NCBI RefSeq assembly: GCF_015533855.1
Contig: NZ_AP024154.1
Coordinates: forward strand, 127,001-191,000
Source of the DNA: Echinicola sp. 20G
GTDB lineage: Bacteria > Bacteroidota > Bacteroidia > Cytophagales > Cyclobacteriaceae
Direction: 5' to 3'
Length of the DNA stretch: 64,000 bases
The notes under the pieces are model-generated. The model was not told the origin of the DNA, did not search any database, and saw only the letters and a list, made by a program, of their open reading frames with translations. Position 1 is the first letter of the stretch. Every line of letters begins with the position of its first letter. A program made the translations under genes and the position numbers. This document shows, piece by piece, positions 61,280-64,000 of the stretch.

Positions 61280-62437
61280 ATGCCAAAAATCTTGATTATT
61301 GATGACGAAAAGGTCATCAGGTCTACATTAAAAGAAATCTTAGAATACGAAAATTACGACATACATGAAGCCCAAGATGGTACAGAAGGGCTAAAAATGA
61401 TCGAATCCCAGGATTTTGATTTAGTTTTATGTGATATCAAAATGCCTAAAATGGATGGACTGGAAGTTTTGGACAAGGTTAGCCAAATGGACAAACAACC
61501 TCAGTTCATTATGATTTCCGCCCATGGTTCTATCGAGTCTGCTGTAGAAGCCACCAAAAAGGGTGCCTTTGACTTCATCCCAAAACCTCCGGATTTAAAC
61601 AGGCTTCTGCTCACCGTAAGAAATGCTTTGGAGAAAAAGGATTTGGTTACAGAAACCAAAGTCCTTAAAAAGAAGCTTTCCAAAAAACTGGACATGGTGG
61701 GAGAATCAGAAGCCATCAACCAAGTAAAAGACACTATAGAGAAGGTCGCTCCTACTGATGCCAGGGTGTTAATCACTGGCCCTAATGGTACTGGAAAGGA
61801 GCTAGTAGCCCATTGGCTTCATAAAAAAAGCAACCGAAACAGTGCCCCTTTTATCGCGGTTAACTGTGCAGCCATCCCTTCTGAATTAATAGAAAGTGAG
61901 CTCTTTGGACACGAAAAGGGAGCTTTCACGTCTGCCAACAAACAAAGGCAAGGGAAGTTCGAGCAAGCGAACGGTGGAACTATTTTCCTTGATGAAATAG
62001 GAGACATGAGTCTCTCCGCTCAAGCCAAAGTCTTACGAGCATTACAAGAGCATAAGATCACAAGAGTGGGCGGTGACAAAGACATCAAAGTAGATGTTCG
62101 CGTCTTGGCTGCAACCAACAAAGATCTTAAAAAAGAGATCGAAGAAAATAATTTCAGAGAAGACCTTTACCATCGTCTCAGCGTAATTCTTATTCAGGTC
62201 CCTGCTCTTAAGGACAGAAAAGAAGACATTCCTTTATTGGTAGATAGATTTCTTGGTGACATTGCAAAGGAATATGGTACTGCTAAAAAAGATATAGAAG
62301 AAAAAGCAGTAAAGAAACTTATGGAATACCCATGGACAGGGAACATCCGTGAGTTAAGGAACGTGGTGGAAAGACTGGTTATCCTAGGCAGCCAGACCAT
62401 CACTTTGGAAGAGATAAAAAAATACGCTGATTATTAA
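61280..62437 (+). CDS. Sigma-54 activator response regulator lacking a DNA-binding domain
   Basis: An NtrC-like regulator of 385 residues. The receiver domain (1-120) has Asp8/Asp9, phosphoacceptor Asp52 in [11 protein letters not shown], and Lys102 in PKPPD. The AAA+ domain starts near 139 with Walker A GPNGTGKE at 167-174, GAFTSA at 214-219 (GAFTGA in most), DEIGDM at 238-243 and GNIRELRN at 354-361. It ends 24 residues after that with KKYADY; the Fis-type helix-turn-helix of NtrC is absent. A 20-bp terminator stem begins inside the final codons, so no frameshifted domain follows. Phosphorylated by an unseen kinase. Confidence 0.9.
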   Translation: MPKILIIDDEKVIRSTLKEILEYENYDIHEAQDGTEGLKMIESQDFDLVLCDIKMPKMDGLEVLDKVSQMDKQPQFIMISAHGSIESAVEATKKGAFDFIPKPPDLNRLLLTVRNALEKKDLVTETKVLKKKLSKKLDMVGESEAINQVKDTIEKVAPTDARVLITGPNGTGKELVAHWLHKKSNRNSAPFIAVNCAAIPSELIESELFGHEKGAFTSANKQRQGKFEQANGGTIFLDEIGDMSLSAQAKVLRALQEHKITRVGGDKDIKVDVRVLAATNKDLKKEIEENNFREDLYHRLSVILIQVPALKDRKEDIPLLVDRFLGDIAKEYGTAKKDIEEKAVKKLMEYPWTGNIRELRNVVERLVILGSQTITLEEIKKYADY

Positions 62438-62456
62438 ATCAGCGTATTTTTTTATC
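62413..62456. terminator. Bidirectional terminator after the sigma-54 activator
   Basis: A 20-bp perfect stem (62413-62432 and 62437-62456, loop ATTA) with A- and T-runs. It overlaps the regulator's last codons and the stop of the small lipoprotein on the other strand. Confidence 0.85.
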
Positions 62457-62571
62457 CTTTCACTTCTTGACTGTCCACCGCCTTGGCGTACGCTGGACAT
62501 GGCTTGCTAGATGCGCATGCTCCCATTGCTAAAAGACAGGAAGCCAAAATAATAGCTGCTAGTTTTCTCAT
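62452..62571 (-). CDS. 39-residue lipoprotein
   Basis: A short frame not long enough for standard ORF calling. MRKLAAIILASCLLAMGACA gives a lipoprotein signal with lipobox AMGAC (Cys19); the mature peptide would be about 21 residues (CASSKPCPAYAKAVDS...). It has a second Cys and ends EVKG before a stop in a shared terminator. The clear signal and lipobox and a terminator immediately downstream make it a likely real gene. Similar tiny lipoproteins occur in Bacteroidota. No function known. It is 53 bases from the LuxE-like gene on the same strand. Confidence 0.65.
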   Translation of the reverse strand: MRKLAAIILASCLLAMGACASSKPCPAYAKAVDSQEVKG

Positions 62572-62624
62572 GATAATTAATTTGTTATAAATCAAATATG
62601 TCCAATTCTGTAAGGAATACAAAA

Positions 62625-63629
62625 TTAATTCACCATTAAATTACACCCTCTAATCTCACTATTATCAAATCTACCTAGAATTTCCAGTGTCCCATCCTCC
62701 TGATACCTCCCCAGGTCCTGTGTCTCTATAAATGCACAAGAATGGAAATTCGCCAAATCAATAATGTTTATTCCTCCTTGATTTCTTCTTGTCCAAGTCA
62801 AAGGATCGTTGATATCCCTAAGGTAAATACGCATGGAATGAGGCAAAACATACTTCCCATCTCCTTTTGAATATGCTTGGGACATCAATTCGGTCATACC
62901 ATATTCTGAATGCACTTGACTTATCTTGAAAGCTTTCTTTAGTATCTCATGAACCTCCTCACGGATCATCTCTTTACGCCTACCCTTCATCCCACCTGTT
63001 TCCATCACAATAAGATTATCCATTTCTGGAAACACATCATTAAATTGTTCTGCCAAATCCAACAGAGCGAAGGTCACTCCCAAAAGCAGCACTTTTCTTC
63101 CATCATTCCGAGTTTTTAAAGCATGAAGCTTCTCGATCAAAGCCTTATAATTATACAAATAAAACCCTGAGTCCCCTGAACGGGAGTGCTCGATAAAATA
63201 ATCTGCCATGGCCACCAATGAACTTCCCTTTCTTTCCAAGTACGCAGGCAATAAGGCTAAAATGTGATAATCCCTTAAGTCACCATAAAAATCTTCAAAT
63301 ATCTTTTCTGCGTGTTTTAAATAAGTTTCTTCGGACCAAATGAAATGCTTGCTCGTAATTTGACCTGTGGTTCCACTGCTAGAATAAAAAGAAGAGAAAT
63401 CATCTTTTTTACCACAAACAACCGGGAATTTCTTAAAAAACTGAATAGGCAAAAAAGGGATTTCTTCCACTTTTTTCACCGCTTTAGAATCTACTCCCCG
63501 AGCCTCCAAATAAGACCTGTAGATGGCATTTTCTTTTGCTTGAAATTGAAAAAGATCCAAAGCCAATTTTTCAAAGTCAGCCACCTTCATACTTTCCAAT
63601 TGGCTTGAAAAACTTTTGAAATAATTCAT
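62625..63629 (-). CDS. LuxE/PaaK-like acyl-protein synthetase family protein
   Basis: A 334-residue adenylate-forming enzyme fold. I start at ATG 63629 (MNYFKSFSSQLESM) since the upstream ATG at 63653 falls within a promoter-like octamer. Conserved parts are IPFLPIQFFKKFPV, FYSSSGTTGQITSKHFIW (phosphate loop, near 83-99), VMETGGMKGRRKEM and SEYGMTELMSQAY, followed by the QDLGRYQEDGTLEILGRFD ending. Such LuxE-like proteins activate acyl or aryl acids and are widespread in Bacteroidota, often tied to cell-surface or flexirubin-like chemistry. Its substrate is not known. The 39-residue lipoprotein is the next gene downstream. Confidence 0.85.
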   Translation of the reverse strand: MNYFKSFSSQLESMKVADFEKLALDLFQFQAKENAIYRSYLEARGVDSKAVKKVEEIPFLPIQFFKKFPVVCGKKDDFSSFYSSSGTTGQITSKHFIWSEETYLKHAEKIFEDFYGDLRDYHILALLPAYLERKGSSLVAMADYFIEHSRSGDSGFYLYNYKALIEKLHALKTRNDGRKVLLLGVTFALLDLAEQFNDVFPEMDNLIVMETGGMKGRRKEMIREEVHEILKKAFKISQVHSEYGMTELMSQAYSKGDGKYVLPHSMRIYLRDINDPLTWTRRNQGGINIIDLANFHSCAFIETQDLGRYQEDGTLEILGRFDNSEIRGCNLMVN

Positions 63630-63650
63630 CGTTTTATTATCTATAGTGGA

Positions 63651-63668
63651 CAAATTTAAGCAAATTTA
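63651..63668 (-). promoter_or_regulatory. Two tandem TAAATTTG elements before the LuxE-like gene
   Basis: CAAATTTA occurs at 63651-63658 and 63661-63668; on the minus strand each is TAAATTTG, fitting TAnnTTTG. They lie 22 and 32 bases before the chosen start, and the first overlaps the alternative ATG 63653. Confidence 0.4.
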
Positions 63669-63704
63669 GGATTGCCATACTTATAATTAATTTTCACAAG
63701 CAAT

Positions 63705-64000
63705 ATGAAAGCAAAAAGCTATATATATGTCTTGATCTTAACTTTTTTATTGGGAGCCTGTGTGTCTCCACCTGATAATTTCCCCACAGTTCCTGAAATC
63801 AGTTTTGCTGATATTTCCTATGTTGAATTGGACAACTCTATCGACTCATTATTAGTTTCGGTTAAATTTAGAGATGCCGAAGGAGATCTAGGGCTGGACG
63901 CCAGAGACATCAATCCTCCATTCCATCCTTTGGAATATCAGAGAGATGGCCAAGGCAACCTGATTACTTATGCCAACCGCCCGTCAGAAGCACCATCTTA
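63705..64000 (+). CDS. Lipoprotein, 3' end beyond window
   Basis: An open frame from ATG 63705 to the window end without a stop. It begins MKAKSYIYVLILTFLLGAC with lipobox LLGAC (Cys19), then VSPPDNFPTVPEISFADISY and VKFRDAEGDLGLDARDINPPFH. The segment VKFRDAEGDLGL resembles a beta-strand repeat of Bacteroidota surface lipoproteins with a calcium-like acidic loop. Function is unknown. It is divergent from the LuxE-like gene. Confidence 0.7.
   Translation, partial: MKAKSYIYVLILTFLLGACVSPPDNFPTVPEISFADISYVELDNSIDSLLVSVKFRDAEGDLGLDARDINPPFHPLEYQRDGQGNLITYANRPSEAPS

Noticed and set aside
62438..62460. Search for a frameshifted DNA-binding domain after the sigma-54 activator
   Set aside because: A strong terminator and an opposite-strand small gene occupy the space; no helix-turn-helix coding is seen in any frame.
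1..64000. CRISPR arrays, insertion sequences, prophage, tRNA genes
   Set aside because: I found no direct repeat arrays with spacers, transposase or integrase frames, or tRNA T-loop patterns outside coding genes. A dedicated search would be more sensitive.

Overview
The window looks like chromosomal DNA of a Bacteroidota species, most likely order Cytophagales and family Cyclobacteriaceae (an Echinicola, Cyclobacterium or Algoriphagus-like organism). The reasons are base composition near 40% GC, a gliding-motility lipoprotein gldH beside a ricT-like PSP1 gene, DUF3667, DUF1599 and BT_3928-type proteins, SDR-type threonine dehydrogenase, several promoters of the TAnnTTTG type, few Shine-Dalgarno sequences and a Bacteroidota-type RNase P RNA. 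The family assignment is inference from gene content. I saw no phage, insertion sequence, CRISPR array, tRNA or rRNA.

Layout. 1-5 kb: truncated nfeD, proS, a Tyr/Gly- and Ser/Arg-rich lipoprotein and a FadL-like outer membrane protein. 5-9 kb: aroK, a BT_3928/DoxX-like protein and DUF1599 on the minus strand, divergent from folP and the c-di-AMP synthase cdaA. 9-12 kb: divergent kbl and tdh (threonine to glycine plus acetyl-CoA) around an 18-bp perfect inverted repeat, then an NlpE-like lipoprotein and an ArsC/Spx-like protein. 12-18 kb: DUF3667, hemL with a periplasmic-binding lipoprotein, and guaA. 18.3-24.7 kb: a six-gene minus-strand operon (AgaS, two PfkB kinases, class II aldolase, amidohydrolase, GH109 oxidoreductase-like glycosidase) that reads as a PTS-independent N-acetylgalactosamine pathway, with an AgaR-like operator sequence upstream. 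25-31 kb: M42 peptidase, acyl-CoA carboxylase beta subunit, Ppx/GppA, Ldh-type dehydrogenase, OsmC. 31-38.4 kb: mannose-1-phosphate guanylyltransferase, kdsD, recQ, purD, ricT-like PSP1, gldH. 38.4-46 kb: a 1326-residue SF1 helicase, an SDR enzyme, rlmD, a small protein, HIT and greA. 46-52 kb: hydroxyacid dehydrogenase, mgtE, rsmA, M17 peptidase, pdxA. 52-57 kb: yceD-rpmF-fabH-efp-accB-accC, a ribosome/fatty-acid cluster. 57-64 kb: two paralogous lipoproteins, an NAD(P)-binding protein, DUF3109, rnpB, a sigma-54 activator with no DNA-binding domain, a 39-residue lipoprotein, a LuxE-like protein and the start of another lipoprotein.

Most of the window is ordinary housekeeping DNA. The observations most worth a second look are the GalNAc-type operon with its unassigned deacetylase step and operator, the domain-truncated sigma-54 activator, the structured leader before fabH, the palindrome between kbl and tdh, the pair of lipoproteins sharing an unrecognised module, and the large solitary helicase. 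I found no clearly new defence or mobile system.
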